Numbered from the stretch's first letter, positions 1-10,217 are shown. The stretch: 64,000 nt of DNA from Bacteroidota bacterium (GCA_007694165.1 RECE01000307.1:1-64000), one strand, 5' to 3'. A program made the numbers and translations. Notes: generated by a model from the sequence alone, not told the origin.

Positions 1-1283
1 CGATCGGGGCCGGTAGATACAATATACACGGGAACCTTGACAAAGTCTTCCACGAATTTTACGAACTCTTTAAGCTCATTGGGCAGTTCATCAAAGGTTG
101 CAGATTTGCGCAGGTCTGTTTTCCAGCCTTTCAGGGTATGGTAAACCGGATCCAGCTTTTCGTCGTCATACTCAAAAGGCAGGTAGTCGATTTCCACGTT
201 GTTTTGTTTGTATGCGATGCACACTTTTATGTTGTCAAAAATGCTGAGAACGTCAGCTTTTGTCATAATCAGTTTGGTAACGCCGCTGAGCATCACCGCA
301 TATTTCAGGGCAGGCAGATCGAGCCAGCCGCAGCGGCGTGGTCGACCGGTGGTAGAGCCAAACTCATTACCTTCTTTTCTCATATCATCCCCATCCTCAC
401 AGAAGAGCTCGGTAGGAAAGGGTCCGCTTCCCACGCGGGTGCAATAGGCCTTGAAAATGCCAAAAACCTCTCCGATAGCGGAGGGGGCAATTCCCAGTCC
501 GGTAGAGGCTCCGGCTGCAACAGTATTGGAGGAGGTAACAAAAGGATAAGAACCAAAGTCAATATCGAGCAGAGAGCCTTGAGCTCCTTCAGCAAGAATC
601 CTGGTACCTTTCTCCAGCTCCTGGTTTACCAGGATTTCGGAGTCTACCAACTGTAACTTTTTTATTATCTCAATTCCTTCCAGCCATTGCTGTTCATACA
701 AATCAAAATCCATCCCTTCAGGTTTGAACCCGGAAACATCAAACCCCAGCGCTGCGGCCATGGCTTGATGATGTGCCTTATGTTTATTGTATTTTTCCAC
801 AAAACTGGGCTGCACAATATTCCCTATGCGCAAGCCTGTACGGGCAATTTTATCGGTATAAGCTGGTCCGATTCCTTTGAGGGTACTGCCTATCTTAGCA
901 TTCCCCTTGGAATGTTCAAGTGCAGCATCCAGGAGTTTATGTGAGGGAAGAATAAGGTGAGCCTTTTTAGATATCATTAACCTGGGGTGCAAATCGTCAA
1001 CAGAAATGTGGGTAGATTCGATCTCCTTTTTAAATACACAGGGATCTATCACAACACCGTTACCAATAAGATTGACAGATTCGGTGTGGAAAATTCCGGA
1101 AGGGATGGTATGCAGAACAAATTTCTCGCCTTCAAACTCCAGGGTATGACCTGCATTGGGGCCACCCTGAAAACGGGCAATCATCCTGTACCCGGGAGTT
1201 AAATAATCAACAATTTTACCTTTTCCTTCATCGCCCCACTGCAGTCCCAGGAGCACGTCAGCTTTATTTTTCCTTATTTCCAT
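1..1283 (-). CDS. purA: Adenylosuccinate synthetase (3' end cut by window edge)
   Basis: PurA joins IMP and aspartate using GTP to form adenylosuccinate, the first committed step from IMP to AMP in the cytoplasm. The reading frame was translated by hand from ATG at 1283 and stays open to base 1, giving 427 codons. The N-terminal P-loop-like motif QWGDEGKGK lies at residues 15-23, with D18 matching the catalytic Asp. GPNAGHTL follows at 42-49, with H46 as the catalytic His. The family motif TGRPRRCGWLD is near residue 306. The last visible residues VSTGPDR are the usual C-terminal signature, so only a few codons are missing and the gene is not broken. An intrinsic terminator separates it from fur upstream, so it probably has its own promoter in the roughly 130 bp before it. 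Confidence 0.95.
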   Translation of the reverse strand, partial: MEIRKNKADVLLGLQWGDEGKGKIVDYLTPGYRMIARFQGGPNAGHTLEFEGEKFVLHTIPSGIFHTESVNLIGNGVVIDPCVFKKEIESTHISVDDLHPRLMISKKAHLILPSHKLLDAALEHSKGNAKIGSTLKGIGPAYTDKIARTGLRIGNIVQPSFVEKYNKHKAHHQAMAAALGFDVSGFKPEGMDFDLYEQQWLEGIEIIKKLQLVDSEILVNQELEKGTRILAEGAQGSLLDIDFGSYPFVTSSNTVAAGASTGLGIAPSAIGEVFGIFKAYCTRVGSGPFPTELFCEDGDDMRKEGNEFGSTTGRPRRCGWLDLPALKYAVMLSGVTKLIMTKADVLSIFDNIKVCIAYKQNNVEIDYLPFEYDDEKLDPVYHTLKGWKTDLRKSATFDELPNELKEFVKFVEDFVKVPVYIVSTGPD

Positions 1284-1311
1284 CAATTGTATATATTTGA
1301 CTGATAAACAC

Positions 1312-1336
1312 AAAAAAAGCCGTTAAGCCGGCTTTT
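1312..1336 (-). terminator. Intrinsic terminator after fur
   Basis: AAAAGCCG at 1315-1322 pairs with CGGCTTTT at 1329-1336 around a 6-nt loop. Read on the minus strand the hairpin runs into seven T residues, so it ends transcripts coming from fur before purA. Confidence 0.75.
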
Positions 1337-1416
1337 ATTATTTGTGTCAAAAGTAGTTTTTTTTTGCTTAAATGGCTAACACCAAACCTGTAAAATTCAA
1401 AAATTTACATCCCAAC

Positions 1417-1896
1417 TCAGTTTTTATTTTTCTTTTCGCATTCTTTGCAAGTCCCGTAAAATGCAAGCGAACGGGTGTTGATAATAAAGCCCATCAGATT
1501 CTCAATAGAGTTTTGGATTTCCAGCAGGCGCGGATCGCAAAATTCAAGCACTTTTCCACAATCGGAGCAAATCAGGTGATCGTGCTGTCTGTATTTGTAG
1601 GACTTTTCAAATTGTGCCACATTTTTACCAAACTGATGTTTGATAACAAGGTTGCAGTTGAGCAGTAATTCGATAGTATTATAAAGAGTTGCACGGCTTA
1701 CGCGGTATTTGTTGTTTTTCATTTTGATATAAAGGGATTCTACATCAAAATGTCCCTCCGTGAGGTAAATTTCCCTTAATATGGTAAACCGTTCAGGTGT
1801 TTTCCTGTGCCCGTTATTTTCAAGGAAAGCAGCAAAGATACTTTTTACAGTTTCAATAACTTCGAAATTTTCCTTGTAATCTTTCATGTACTTCAT
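1417..1896 (-). CDS. fur: Fur-family metal-responsive transcriptional regulator
   Basis: A 159-residue DNA-binding repressor of the Fur/PerR/Zur superfamily. Residues 15-85 form the winged helix, including the recognition stretch [14 protein letters not shown]. The C-terminal dimerisation domain has the metal motif HDHLIC at 105-110 and two CxxC pairs (C110/C113 and C150/C153) that would hold structural zinc. Which metal or oxidant it senses cannot be decided from these motifs. It stands alone between the 3' end of the RelA/SpoT gene (242 bp away) and a terminator, so it is probably monocistronic. The first ATG was taken; a second Met at residue 4 is an equally possible start. Confidence 0.88.
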   Translation of the reverse strand: MKYMKDYKENFEVIETVKSIFAAFLENNGHRKTPERFTILREIYLTEGHFDVESLYIKMKNNKYRVSRATLYNTIELLLNCNLVIKHQFGKNVAQFEKSYKYRQHDHLICSDCGKVLEFCDPRLLEIQNSIENLMGFIINTRSLAFYGTCKECEKKNKN

Positions 1897-2138
1897 TGGA
1901 GCTGATTTTTTCGAAGTGTTTGTTCTAAAAACACTTGCAACAATAAAAAAAACTTCATCTAACTTTCTTCAACACCCTTTATTCAAATATTAAGTATAAA
2001 GCCATAAAGATATAAAAAGTTTTCTTTATTTGAAATGATTATAAATAAATAATAATCAGCGCTGATTTACAGAATATTACAAGCATGTATAAGAGTCGTT
2101 TCCGTCGGATAATAAATAGGATAATAAAACCTATTGCA

Positions 2139-4391
2139 TTACTTTCCGATTCTTGACACTTGTTTTACCCCTTTAATTCTCTTAATTTTCCCAATAAGTA
2201 CATTTAAGTGTTGGGTATCATTCACGTACAACATAACGGTACCTTCAAAAGTTCCTGCGTTGCTGTCGATATTAATGGATCGGATATTTAGGTTGTATTC
2301 GCTGGAGATAAGGCTGGTAATGTTATTGAGAATTCCCATATCATCAATTCCCTTGATTTTGATACCACTGAGAAATGCTATCGACTTGCCGGTATACCAT
2401 TTGGCTTTTACAATGCGATAGGCAAATTTTGACATCAGTTGCACGGCATTGGGGCAATTGTTGCGGTGAATTTTAATGCCTTCATTTATGGTAACAAATC
2501 CAAATACATCATCTCCCGGAATAGGATTGCAGCAAGGCGAAAGTGTATAGTCAAGGGCTTCCATACTGTCTCCTATGAGCAGTGTATCAGGCTTCTCCTT
2601 GAGTTTTTGCCTGATGGGATCGGGCTGGTCTATCGGAACAGCAGTTCTGGTGCTTTTGGAAAACGAGTTACGCAGATAACTAAAAAGCCCACCCTTGTCC
2701 TGCTCGGCGAGGTAAGCCTTCAGGTCCTTGATATCGAGCTTGTCGATGGCAAACTCATAGTACAAATCCAGGGGAGCCTGAAGTTTAAAATGGTTTACCA
2801 GCGACTGGATTTTCTCCTGGGTGTTTTCAATTTTAAGTTGCTTAAGTTTGCGGTCAAGTTTTTCTTTGCCATCTTCAGCAATTTTCTTTTTCTCTTCTTT
2901 GAGCGAAGCTTTTATCTTACCCTTGGCCCTTGCTGTAGTAACATAACTCAACCAGTCGGGTTTGGGCTTTTGCTTAACAGAGGTAATTATCTCGATCTGA
3001 TCTCCGCTTTTGAGCGGATGACTGAGGGGTACAAGTTTGTGGTTGAGCTTGGCTCCCAGGCACTGATCGCCCACTTTGCTGTGAATGCTGTAAGCAAAAT
3101 CGAGAGCTGTTGCGCCCACAGGAAGCGTGCGCAGCTCTCCTTTGGGGGTAAAAACGAAAATCTCGTCAGAAAAAAGATTCAGTTTAAAATCGTCGATAAA
3201 ATCCAGTGCATCCTTTTCAGAGGTTTTGAGTATTTCTCTGATGCGAGTGAGCCATTTGTCAATACCACTTTCCCCGGATTTAGTCTCTTTGTATTTCCAG
3301 TGTGCGGCATACCCTTTCTCGGCTACATCATCCATCCGCTTGGTTCGTATTTGCACCTCAACCCATTTACCCTGCTTGCTCATTACGGTAGTATGCAACG
3401 ATTCATACCCATTGGCTTTGGGGGTGGAAATCCAGTCGCGCAGCCTGTCGGGGTTGGGCCGGTAGATGTCGGTTACAATGGAATAAACCCGCCAGGAATC
3501 TGCTTTTTCCCTATCTTCGGGAGTATCAATAACGATACGGATGGCAAAGATATCGAATACCTCCTGAAAGGGAACCTCCTGCTTTTGCATCTTCCCCCAG
3601 ATGGAGCTGATGGATTTGGTTCGCCCCAGCACTTTGTACTGAATATCCTGCTCATCCAACGACTTTCTTATGGGGGCAATAAAATTCTCAATAAACCGGT
3701 TGCGTTCTTCTTCCGACTCAACAATTTTTCGCGAAACAGAATTGTAAATATCGGGGTCGGTATATTTAAGGGCAAGATCTTCCAGCTCACTTTTTATGGC
3801 GTGGAAACCCAGCCTGTGGGCCAGGGGAGCAAAAAGATAAAGTGTTTCATTGGCAATTTTGAGCTGTTTGCGTGGTGGCAGCGCATCCAGCGTGCGCATA
3901 TTGTGCAATCTGTCGGCCAGTTTGATCAATATTACCCTTACATCATCGGAAAGGGTAAGGAGCATTTTGCGAAAATTTTCTGCCTGCAAGGAATCGGTTT
4001 GCTCAAAAATACCCGATATTTTGGTCAACCCATCAATAATTTTTGCTACTTCTTCTCCAAAATACTCAGTGATATCAGCTATGGTATAGTCGGTATCTTC
4101 CACCACATCATGCAACAAGGAGCAAATAACACTGGTAGTCCCAAGACCAATTTCTTCCACAGATATCTGAGCCACTGCAATGGGATGGTAAATATAGGGT
4201 TCGCCACTTTTTCGACGATGCTCTTTGTGGGCCTGCAGGGCAAAATTAAAAGCCTGCCTGATTCGCTTCCTGTCTGCAAGACTGGTCCCGGGACGGCATA
4301 CAGATAATAAACTACGGTAGTGTTTAAGTATTTCCCTGCGTTCCTGTTCAAGTTCTGCTATGGATAATTTATTGCTTGTATTTTCTGACAC
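2139..4391 (-). CDS. rsh: Bifunctional (p)ppGpp synthetase/hydrolase, RelA/SpoT family
   Basis: A full-length 750-residue long RSH enzyme that makes and degrades the stringent-response alarmone (p)ppGpp. The hydrolase HD domain is intact: HDVVED at 94-99, with the supporting H69 and the RLHNMRTL segment near 171. The synthetase domain carries PKANGYESLHTTV around 334-346. The preceding DRLRDW has the basic RxKD-like character of bifunctional enzymes rather than the acidic EXDD of RelA-only enzymes. A TGS domain follows at about 405-465 and an ACT domain closes the protein at about 675-750. Intact hydrolase residues suggest a SpoT-like balance of activities. It lies upstream of fur and downstream of the polyphosphate genes on the same strand; gaps of 168 and 242 bp argue for separate transcription. 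Confidence 0.95.
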   Translation of the reverse strand: MSENTSNKLSIAELEQERREILKHYRSLLSVCRPGTSLADRKRIRQAFNFALQAHKEHRRKSGEPYIYHPIAVAQISVEEIGLGTTSVICSLLHDVVEDTDYTIADITEYFGEEVAKIIDGLTKISGIFEQTDSLQAENFRKMLLTLSDDVRVILIKLADRLHNMRTLDALPPRKQLKIANETLYLFAPLAHRLGFHAIKSELEDLALKYTDPDIYNSVSRKIVESEEERNRFIENFIAPIRKSLDEQDIQYKVLGRTKSISSIWGKMQKQEVPFQEVFDIFAIRIVIDTPEDREKADSWRVYSIVTDIYRPNPDRLRDWISTPKANGYESLHTTVMSKQGKWVEVQIRTKRMDDVAEKGYAAHWKYKETKSGESGIDKWLTRIREILKTSEKDALDFIDDFKLNLFSDEIFVFTPKGELRTLPVGATALDFAYSIHSKVGDQCLGAKLNHKLVPLSHPLKSGDQIEIITSVKQKPKPDWLSYVTTARAKGKIKASLKEEKKKIAEDGKEKLDRKLKQLKIENTQEKIQSLVNHFKLQAPLDLYYEFAIDKLDIKDLKAYLAEQDKGGLFSYLRNSFSKSTRTAVPIDQPDPIRQKLKEKPDTLLIGDSMEALDYTLSPCCNPIPGDDVFGFVTINEGIKIHRNNCPNAVQLMSKFAYRIVKAKWYTGKSIAFLSGIKIKGIDDMGILNNITSLISSEYNLNIRSINIDSNAGTFEGTVMLYVNDTQHLNVLIGKIKRIKGVKQVSRIGK

Positions 4392-4500
4392 GACCTTTTT
4401 CTGATTTTCTGATTAATGATAACTATTCTATTGCTGAATACTTTCCTGATATAAAACAACCCTGGAAATAATGGGTGTAAGGACCTGGTATTCTGTCTTA

Positions 4501-4508
4501 CAAATATA
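4501..4508 (-). promoter_or_regulatory. Candidate -7 box for the RelA/SpoT gene
   Basis: Read on the minus strand this is TATATTTG, an exact match to the Bacteroidota primary-sigma -7 form TAnnTTTG, about 110 bp before the start codon. No good TTTG is seen at the expected -33 spacing, so support is partial. Confidence 0.3.
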
Positions 4509-4559
4509 CGGGAAAAGGGGGTTTAAAGGTAGACCGGATTGACAAAGATTAACACTATT

Positions 4560-5459
4560 TCATAGCAAGGCATTGTATTCCTTGCTCTTAATTTCTTTAT
4601 ACAAGACACTTACAATACCATCACAAAGTCCAAATCTGGGTACAAGTAAGGTCTTCCCTCCGGTTTTTTTCATGATGAAATAAAATATTTCTGCAGCCGG
4701 CACTATCACATCAGCTCTGTCGGGACTAAGCCCCATATGTTCAATCCGCTCAGCAATTGAAAACTTTTGCAGATGATTCAATGCATATTCAAGATTGGTA
4801 AAGGGAAGGGTTTTATCCGGCACCCTGCCGTACAATGCGGCTATTTTGTTGATATTCCCACCGGTACCCACAGAAATCAGTTCCGGGAAGATTTTTTTGT
4901 ATCTCATCAACCAAACCTCCATCCTGGCCCATTCGGTGGGTTCTACTTTTTCGTTCAGCATTCTTACCGTTCCAATTTTAAAGGATGCTGAGTCTAGAAT
5001 AGAATCTTTTGAAATCAATGAGAGTTCAGTACTGCCTCCTCCTACATCAATATACAAAGAGTACCGGAAGTCATATTTCTCTTCAGGACTCCTGACAGCA
5101 CTGATAATTTCAGCCTCCTCAACCCCATCGATAACATGGATTTTTATATTACTTTCCTGCTCTACCCTTTGAATTATCTCATCACTGTTTTCCACTTCGC
5201 GCATGGCCGAAGTAGCACAAGCCCTGAATGACAAAGGCTCTGTTACATCAATAAGCAATCTGAAGGCTTTCATTGTTTTCACCAGTTTTTCTGTGTTCGG
5301 ATCAGAAATCCTGTTCCTGACAAAAGCATCCTCCCCAAGCCTGAGGGGCACCCTCATCAGGGAAGCTTTCTCAATAACCATCTGCCCATCCTTTTCAAAA
5401 ACATTGGAAAAGAAAAGTCTTACCGCATTGGATCCTATATCAATAGCACTTAACAACAT
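4560..5459 (-). CDS. ppx: Ppx/GppA family exopolyphosphatase / pppGpp phosphatase
   Basis: A 299-residue short form of the Ppx/GppA family (ASKHA actin-like ATPase fold), which removes terminal phosphates from polyphosphate or converts pppGpp to ppGpp. The two phosphate-binding loops are clear: AIDIGSNAVRLFF at residues 5-17 and YIDVGGGSTELSL near 137-149. SVGTGGNINKIA follows in the second lobe. The C-terminal HD-like extension of E. coli Ppx is absent, as in many Bacteroidota proteins. Its start codon touches the stop codon of ppk1 (no gap), so the two are almost certainly co-transcribed and act on the same polymer. Confidence 0.9.
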   Translation of the reverse strand: MLLSAIDIGSNAVRLFFSNVFEKDGQMVIEKASLMRVPLRLGEDAFVRNRISDPNTEKLVKTMKAFRLLIDVTEPLSFRACATSAMREVENSDEIIQRVEQESNIKIHVIDGVEEAEIISAVRSPEEKYDFRYSLYIDVGGGSTELSLISKDSILDSASFKIGTVRMLNEKVEPTEWARMEVWLMRYKKIFPELISVGTGGNINKIAALYGRVPDKTLPFTNLEYALNHLQKFSIAERIEHMGLSPDRADVIVPAAEIFYFIMKKTGGKTLLVPRFGLCDGIVSVLYKEIKSKEYNALL

Positions 5460-7526
5460 CTATTGTTCTTTGACAGGAAGATTATAAAAAACAGATTTAA
5501 AATAGTTGTAAATCTCAACCTGTGAACGCACAAGCTCCTCCTCCACAAGAGCAGTTTTGTATGTATTGAGGTTGTCTTTTCCCAGGTATCGGGCTTTCAC
5601 ATTGTCTTTCCATTGTATGTCAAGCATGGTCTGGATTTCAGTTTGCAAGTCCTTGTCCCATACAGGTACACCTACCTCGATGCGATGGTCAAGATTGCGC
5701 GACATCAGGTCAGCAGAAGAGAGGTAATACAAAGGTTTGCCGTCATTATGAAACACGAATATTCTGGAGTGTTCCAGGTACCGGTCAACAATACTTACCG
5801 CCTCAATATTTTCACTTTTGTTCTTCACCCCGGGCACCAGCACACATATACCCCTGATTATGAGCCGGAATTTCACTCCGGCTTTGGATGCAGCATAAAT
5901 TTTCTTTACAAGCGACTCATCCACAAGCGAATTAAGCTTCATCACCACCTCTGCATGTTTCCCTTTGCGTGCATTGGCCATTTCCTTGTTTATCATCTGC
6001 GTCACAAACTGCCGGGTTTTAAACGGGGATAAGATTAGATTTTTAAAGGTAAAGGGTACATGATAGCTAACTTCAAAAAGCCGAAAGACCTGCTCTACCT
6101 CAGTTGTAATTTTAGGGTTACTGGTTAGAAGACTTGTATCCACATATATCTGACTGGTAGTTTCATTAAAATTACCGGTACCGATATTGGCATAAAGTAC
6201 TTTTTGGGAGCCTTCCTTTCTTTCAATGAGAATCAACTTGGAGTGAACCTTCATTCCAGCTTTGCCATGAATGATTTCCACACCCTCTTCCAGCAGCTTT
6301 TCTGACCAGTAAATATTGGCTTGTTCATCAAAACGGGCCTGCAATTCAAGGTAAACAGTAACATCTTTCCCGTTTCTGGCTGCATTGATTAGTGCATTGA
6401 CAACCTTTGAGTCTTTGGCCACCCGGTACAGGGTCATTTTTACGGATTTCACCCTGGGGTCGATAGATGCTTCGCGCAACAAGTCAACGATGTATTGAAA
6501 AGACTGATAAGGGAAGTGGAGCATGATGTCCTTTTGCTTTATGGCCGCAAGGATACTTTTGCAGCCCGACAGGTCTTTATGAGGCAAAGGAGGGGCTGGT
6601 GAATATTCATATTGTGGTCCACCTACATTGGGGAACTTCATAAAGTCCTTGAAATTGTGGTATCTCCCTCCCTTCATTGTATTATCCTTGCCCGATATTT
6701 TGAGCCTATCCATTATCATCTTGAGCATGCCATGGGGGATTTCACCATCGTAAACAAACCTTACCGGACGCCCTCTCTTCCTTTGCTTAAGGCTTTCACT
6801 CATGCGTTCCATCAAACTTTTGGAAACATCATTGTCAATTTCCATTTCGGCATCCCGGGTAATTTTTATGGTATAGGCATTAAACTCATCATAATCGAAC
6901 ACCGAAAAAATGTCAGCAAGATTAAAGCGTATCACATCATCAAGCAATATGATGTAATTCCTATCCTCCTTTTTAGGTAAGATTAAGAAGCGTGATATCA
7001 CTGAAGTAGGAACTTTGATAAGCGCATGATTTTCCTTGATGCTGTTATCCTTTTTTTTCAGCTGCACGGCAAGATATATGGACTTGTCTTTCAGGGAGGT
7101 AGTTCGCTTCAGTTTTTTCATCATGATGGGAAACAAGTTGGCCCTTACATGGTCGCGAAAGTACTGGCGCACAAAACTACCCTGATCATCGGTAAGCTGC
7201 TTTTCGTTAATAATGAAAATATTCTCTCTTTCCAGTTCACTGAGGAGCTGATCATAAATCTTAAGAAACCTCTGGTTATGAGCGTAATCTGTTTTGGTGA
7301 TATGGCCAAGAATTTTTGCCGGGGATTCCTTCAATGAGCTTTCAGCATCAGGCATGTCGACCAGCCGCCGCCAGGTAGCAACTCTTACCCTGAAAAATTC
7401 ATCCAGGTTATTGGAAAAAATTCCCAGAAACCGTATTCTCTCAATAAGAGGAACCCGGTTATCAGCAGCCTCCTGCAGTACTCTTTCATTAAATGAAAGC
7501 CAACTTATTTCACGGTTAATTATCAA
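5460..7526 (-). CDS. ppk1: Polyphosphate kinase 1
   Basis: A 688-residue enzyme, the usual PPK1 length, that reversibly makes inorganic polyphosphate from ATP. It opens with the conserved N-terminal motif EISWLSFNERVLQEA. The catalytic phospholipase-D-like half contains HGKAGMKVHSKLILIE, in which H428 corresponds to the phosphorylated His, and then GTGNFNETTSQIYVDTSL. The second HxK-type half includes the RYLEHSRIFVFHNDG segment near the C-terminus. It is the first gene of a two-gene unit with ppx and lies 351 bp from sixA, so synthesis and hydrolysis of polyphosphate are encoded together. Confidence 0.96.
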   Translation of the reverse strand: MIINREISWLSFNERVLQEAADNRVPLIERIRFLGIFSNNLDEFFRVRVATWRRLVDMPDAESSLKESPAKILGHITKTDYAHNQRFLKIYDQLLSELERENIFIINEKQLTDDQGSFVRQYFRDHVRANLFPIMMKKLKRTTSLKDKSIYLAVQLKKKDNSIKENHALIKVPTSVISRFLILPKKEDRNYIILLDDVIRFNLADIFSVFDYDEFNAYTIKITRDAEMEIDNDVSKSLMERMSESLKQRKRGRPVRFVYDGEIPHGMLKMIMDRLKISGKDNTMKGGRYHNFKDFMKFPNVGGPQYEYSPAPPLPHKDLSGCKSILAAIKQKDIMLHFPYQSFQYIVDLLREASIDPRVKSVKMTLYRVAKDSKVVNALINAARNGKDVTVYLELQARFDEQANIYWSEKLLEEGVEIIHGKAGMKVHSKLILIERKEGSQKVLYANIGTGNFNETTSQIYVDTSLLTSNPKITTEVEQVFRLFEVSYHVPFTFKNLILSPFKTRQFVTQMINKEMANARKGKHAEVVMKLNSLVDESLVKKIYAASKAGVKFRLIIRGICVLVPGVKNKSENIEAVSIVDRYLEHSRIFVFHNDGKPLYYLSSADLMSRNLDHRIEVGVPVWDKDLQTEIQTMLDIQWKDNVKARYLGKDNLNTYKTALVEEELVRSQVEIYNYFKSVFYNLPVKEQ

Positions 7527-7877
7527 GGTTTTCGTTATTTATCTGTGTATAATTTGATTAAAACGGTCAGATAGTCTGCCCCGCAAATACGTTAAAAATA
7601 AGCATGGTCGGCTATTCCTTCACTTTTATGATACTTATGCTTACATCGTTTTTGTAAGAAAACAGCAAGCGATGTTATACTCCAAAACCCATCCTCTGTA
7701 AATACAAAATTTACCAACATCAACATTGAGCTTATATTAATATATCCCGACTAAGAAAACTGAAACCATTATAAAAAAATGCAAATAAAATCCTGCTTTC
7801 TTGTTTGCTGAAAGTTAATTTTTAAACGTTTGATTTTTGGCAAAACCAATATTCCAATCAATACAACATTGCAGGAA
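7527..7877. other. Intergenic gap, ppk1-sixA
   Basis: 351 bp of AT-rich sequence between the ppk1 start and the sixA stop. It should hold the ppk1-ppx promoter, but no exact TAnnTTTG box, hairpin terminator, RNA gene or credible small gene was recognised. Confidence 0.6.
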
Positions 7878-8369
7878 TTATAAAGTTTTGGGAGTAACGA
7901 CAAAGGAGATTTCTCTTGGGGCAATAAAAGCTTCTGCCCAGCTTGAAGTATCAAATCTGATACATACAACGCCGGTGGTTGGTAAATAGTCTGTTTTGTC
8001 AACGAGAAAAACATTGGCAAGGTTGGTCATGTCGGGGTTATGCCCTACCAGCATAACCTCCTTAAGATTATCATCAAGTCCTGCTATCAGGCTTTCCATT
8101 GCTTCGGGGCCGGAAAAATAGAGGCTTCTTTCAATGTGTATTTTATCAACCGGATAATTTATTTTTTCTGCTATAATCCCCGCTGTTTCAAAGGCCCTTT
8201 GCGCATGACTGGAAATGATAAGATCGGGTTTTACGTTTTTTTCTTTCAAAAAAAGGGCAACCTTACGGGTACGCCTGATTCCTTTTTCCAGCAGAGGCCT
8301 TTCATAGTCCTGATGCGACATGTCTTCCCAGGAAGACTTACCGTGGCGAACAAGATAAAGTGTTTTCAT
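7878..8369 (-). CDS. sixA: SixA-type phosphohistidine phosphatase
   Basis: A 163-residue member of the histidine phosphatase superfamily. The catalytic motif LVRHGKSSW is at the very N-terminus (H9 would be the phospho-acceptor) and the second conserved His is in VGHNPDM. The small size, immediate N-terminal RHG and lack of other domains match SixA, which removes phosphate from histidine residues of phosphorelay or phosphotransfer proteins. The physiological substrate cannot be told from the sequence. It is upstream of and co-directional with ppk1-ppx, a phosphate-related neighbourhood, but 351 bp away and so probably separately transcribed. Confidence 0.85.
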   Translation of the reverse strand: MKTLYLVRHGKSSWEDMSHQDYERPLLEKGIRRTRKVALFLKEKNVKPDLIISSHAQRAFETAGIIAEKINYPVDKIHIERSLYFSGPEAMESLIAGLDDNLKEVMLVGHNPDMTNLANVFLVDKTDYLPTTGVVCIRFDTSSWAEAFIAPREISFVVTPKTL

Positions 8370-8608
8370 AATGGATTCAATTGGAATAGGCCATAAAAAT
8401 GCTGAATATTTTGCACATTTCCAAAGAAAAAATCAACAATATTATATTTATTGACAGTGGAGTCAGGCAAAAAATGAGAGATCGCTCTTCGCGACCTATG
8501 ATATATGTTGTATTCTGCTGTTAATGTGATTTTTAAATTTTGTGTTTAAAAGGCATTTTGATTGCTATCGGAAATAAAACCAAATATCGTACATGGGTTG
8601 CTTTATAT

Positions 8609-8637
8609 AAAAAAAGGCCCCTTGCTAAAGGAGCCTT
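8609..8637 (-). terminator. Intrinsic terminator after glyA
   Basis: Stem arms at 8614-8623 and 8628-8637 (five pairs, one C-A mismatch, four pairs) enclose a GCTA loop. On the minus strand the hairpin is followed by seven T residues, 25 bp past the glyA stop. Confidence 0.7.
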
Positions 8638-8661
8638 CTGAAATTTTTCAGGGTTCATGTG

Positions 8662-9942
8662 CTACCATGCAAAGAGCGGAAACTGTCCCATAAGGTCATT
8701 TACCTTTTTTCTTACTCCGGCAATCACCTCTTCATTGTCAATATTACTGATTACTTCGTCGATAAAGTCAACAATCTTAACAACATCATCTTCTTTCAAT
8801 CCTCTTGTTGTAACAGCAGGTGTACCAATGCGGATTCCTGAAGTCTGGAAAGGAGAGCGGCTATCGAAAGGAACCATGTTTTTATTGATGGTAATATCTG
8901 CCAGTACCAGGGTATTTTCAACCTTTTTGCCAGTAATTTCAGGAAATTTGGATCTCAGGTCGATAAGCATCAGGTGGTTTTCTGTACCATTGCTGGTAAC
9001 ATGGTAACCTTTGCTGATGAATGCTTTGGCCATGGCCTGTGCATTTTTCATCACCTGCTTTCCGTAATCCTTAAAGGATGGATGAAGTGCTTCACCAAAA
9101 GCCACCGCTTTGGCTGCAATTACATGCTCCAGGGGGCCACCCTGGGTTCCGGGAAATACTGCTGAATCAAGCACTTGCGACAGCATTTTTATTTGTCCTT
9201 TGGGAGTTTTCAATCCCCAGGGGTTTTCAATGTCGCGTCCAATAAGTATCAATCCTCCACGCGGCCCTCTGAGGGTTTTATGGGTGGTGGTGGTAACAAA
9301 ATGGCAATGGGGCAGCGGATCGTTGAGCAATTTGGCTGCAATAAGACCAGCAGGGTGAGCAATATCAGCCATGAGCACAGCACCCACCTTGTCAGCAATT
9401 TCTCTCATGCGGGCATAATTCCAATCGCGCGGATAGGCAGAAGCTCCGGCAACAATCATTTTGGGTTTTTCTGCCAGGGCTGTTTTTTCCATGTGATCAT
9501 AATCAATCTGTCCGTCACTTTCTTTCACTTCGTAAGCTACGGGATTGTAGAGGATGCCAGAAAGATTCACAGGAGCACCATGAGAAAGGTGTCCTCCATG
9601 GCTCAAATCAAGGCCCATGAATGTATCTCCGGGCTTGAGGCAGGCAAGAAAAACAGCAGCATTGGCCTGGGCACCACTATGGGGCTGAACATTGGCCCAT
9701 TCGGCACCAAAAAGTTCTTTTGCGCGATCGATGGCCAGCTGTTCTGTCTGGTCAACAATCTGGCAACCGCCATAATAACGTTTGCCCGGGTAGCCTTCGG
9801 CGTATTTGTTGGTCAGTACACTGCCCATTGCCTCCATTACCTGTTCACTTACAAAGTTTTCGGAAGCAATTAGCTCAACACCGTGCATCTGACGCTGTTT
9901 TTCCTGTTCAATCAGGTCAAAAATCTTTTGATCTCTTTCCAT
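8662..9942 (-). CDS. glyA: Serine hydroxymethyltransferase
   Basis: A 426-residue PLP enzyme that interconverts serine and glycine and charges tetrahydrofolate with a one-carbon unit. Conserved blocks include [12 protein letters not shown] (21-32), [15 protein letters not shown] (45-59), the HGGHLSHG substrate region (115-122) and the PLP-lysine motif [11 protein letters not shown], with K222 as the Schiff-base lysine. Length and motifs are those of a complete enzyme. It is monocistronic: its own terminator follows and a divergent peptidase gene lies 275 bp upstream. Confidence 0.97.
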   Translation of the reverse strand: MERDQKIFDLIEQEKQRQMHGVELIASENFVSEQVMEAMGSVLTNKYAEGYPGKRYYGGCQIVDQTEQLAIDRAKELFGAEWANVQPHSGAQANAAVFLACLKPGDTFMGLDLSHGGHLSHGAPVNLSGILYNPVAYEVKESDGQIDYDHMEKTALAEKPKMIVAGASAYPRDWNYARMREIADKVGAVLMADIAHPAGLIAAKLLNDPLPHCHFVTTTTHKTLRGPRGGLILIGRDIENPWGLKTPKGQIKMLSQVLDSAVFPGTQGGPLEHVIAAKAVAFGEALHPSFKDYGKQVMKNAQAMAKAFISKGYHVTSNGTENHLMLIDLRSKFPEITGKKVENTLVLADITINKNMVPFDSRSPFQTSGIRIGTPAVTTRGLKEDDVVKIVDFIDEVISNIDNEEVIAGVRKKVNDLMGQFPLFAW

Positions 9943-10001
9943 AAATGTTTCAGAATTTTATTTTTTTTAAACAATTGAAAAATAAGCAGTTAAATTAGCC
10001 G

Positions 10002-10009
10002 CAAAAATA
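10002..10009 (-). promoter_or_regulatory. Candidate -7 box for glyA
   Basis: The minus strand reads TATTTTTG, matching TAnnTTTG, about 60 bp before the glyA start. A TTTG lies upstream at 10034-10037, a 24-nt spacer and slightly longer than usual. Confidence 0.35.
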
Positions 10010-10217
10010 GCAATATTTTCTGAATGGGAGCTTCAAACCCTCTCATTATTCTTAAAATCTTATTGTGCAATTCTTCTTTCGCGTTCATTATCATTATGTA
10101 AATCATCCAGATGTCTGCAGCAGGGATGAGCACAATTTTTCCAAAATAAACAGGATTTTATTTTACTGTTACTATATTTACCGCCGGAAAACATAATCAC
10201 CCTAAACATTCTATAAT

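Noticed and set aside
2439-4307. Long plus-strand open frame (622 codons) opposite the RelA/SpoT gene
   Set aside because: It is fully antisense to a clear RSH gene, has no recognisable family and low-quality composition; it is a shadow of that gene's codon use.
9175-9873. Plus-strand open frame of 232 codons opposite glyA
   Set aside because: Antisense to a highly conserved enzyme; the product looks like nothing known.
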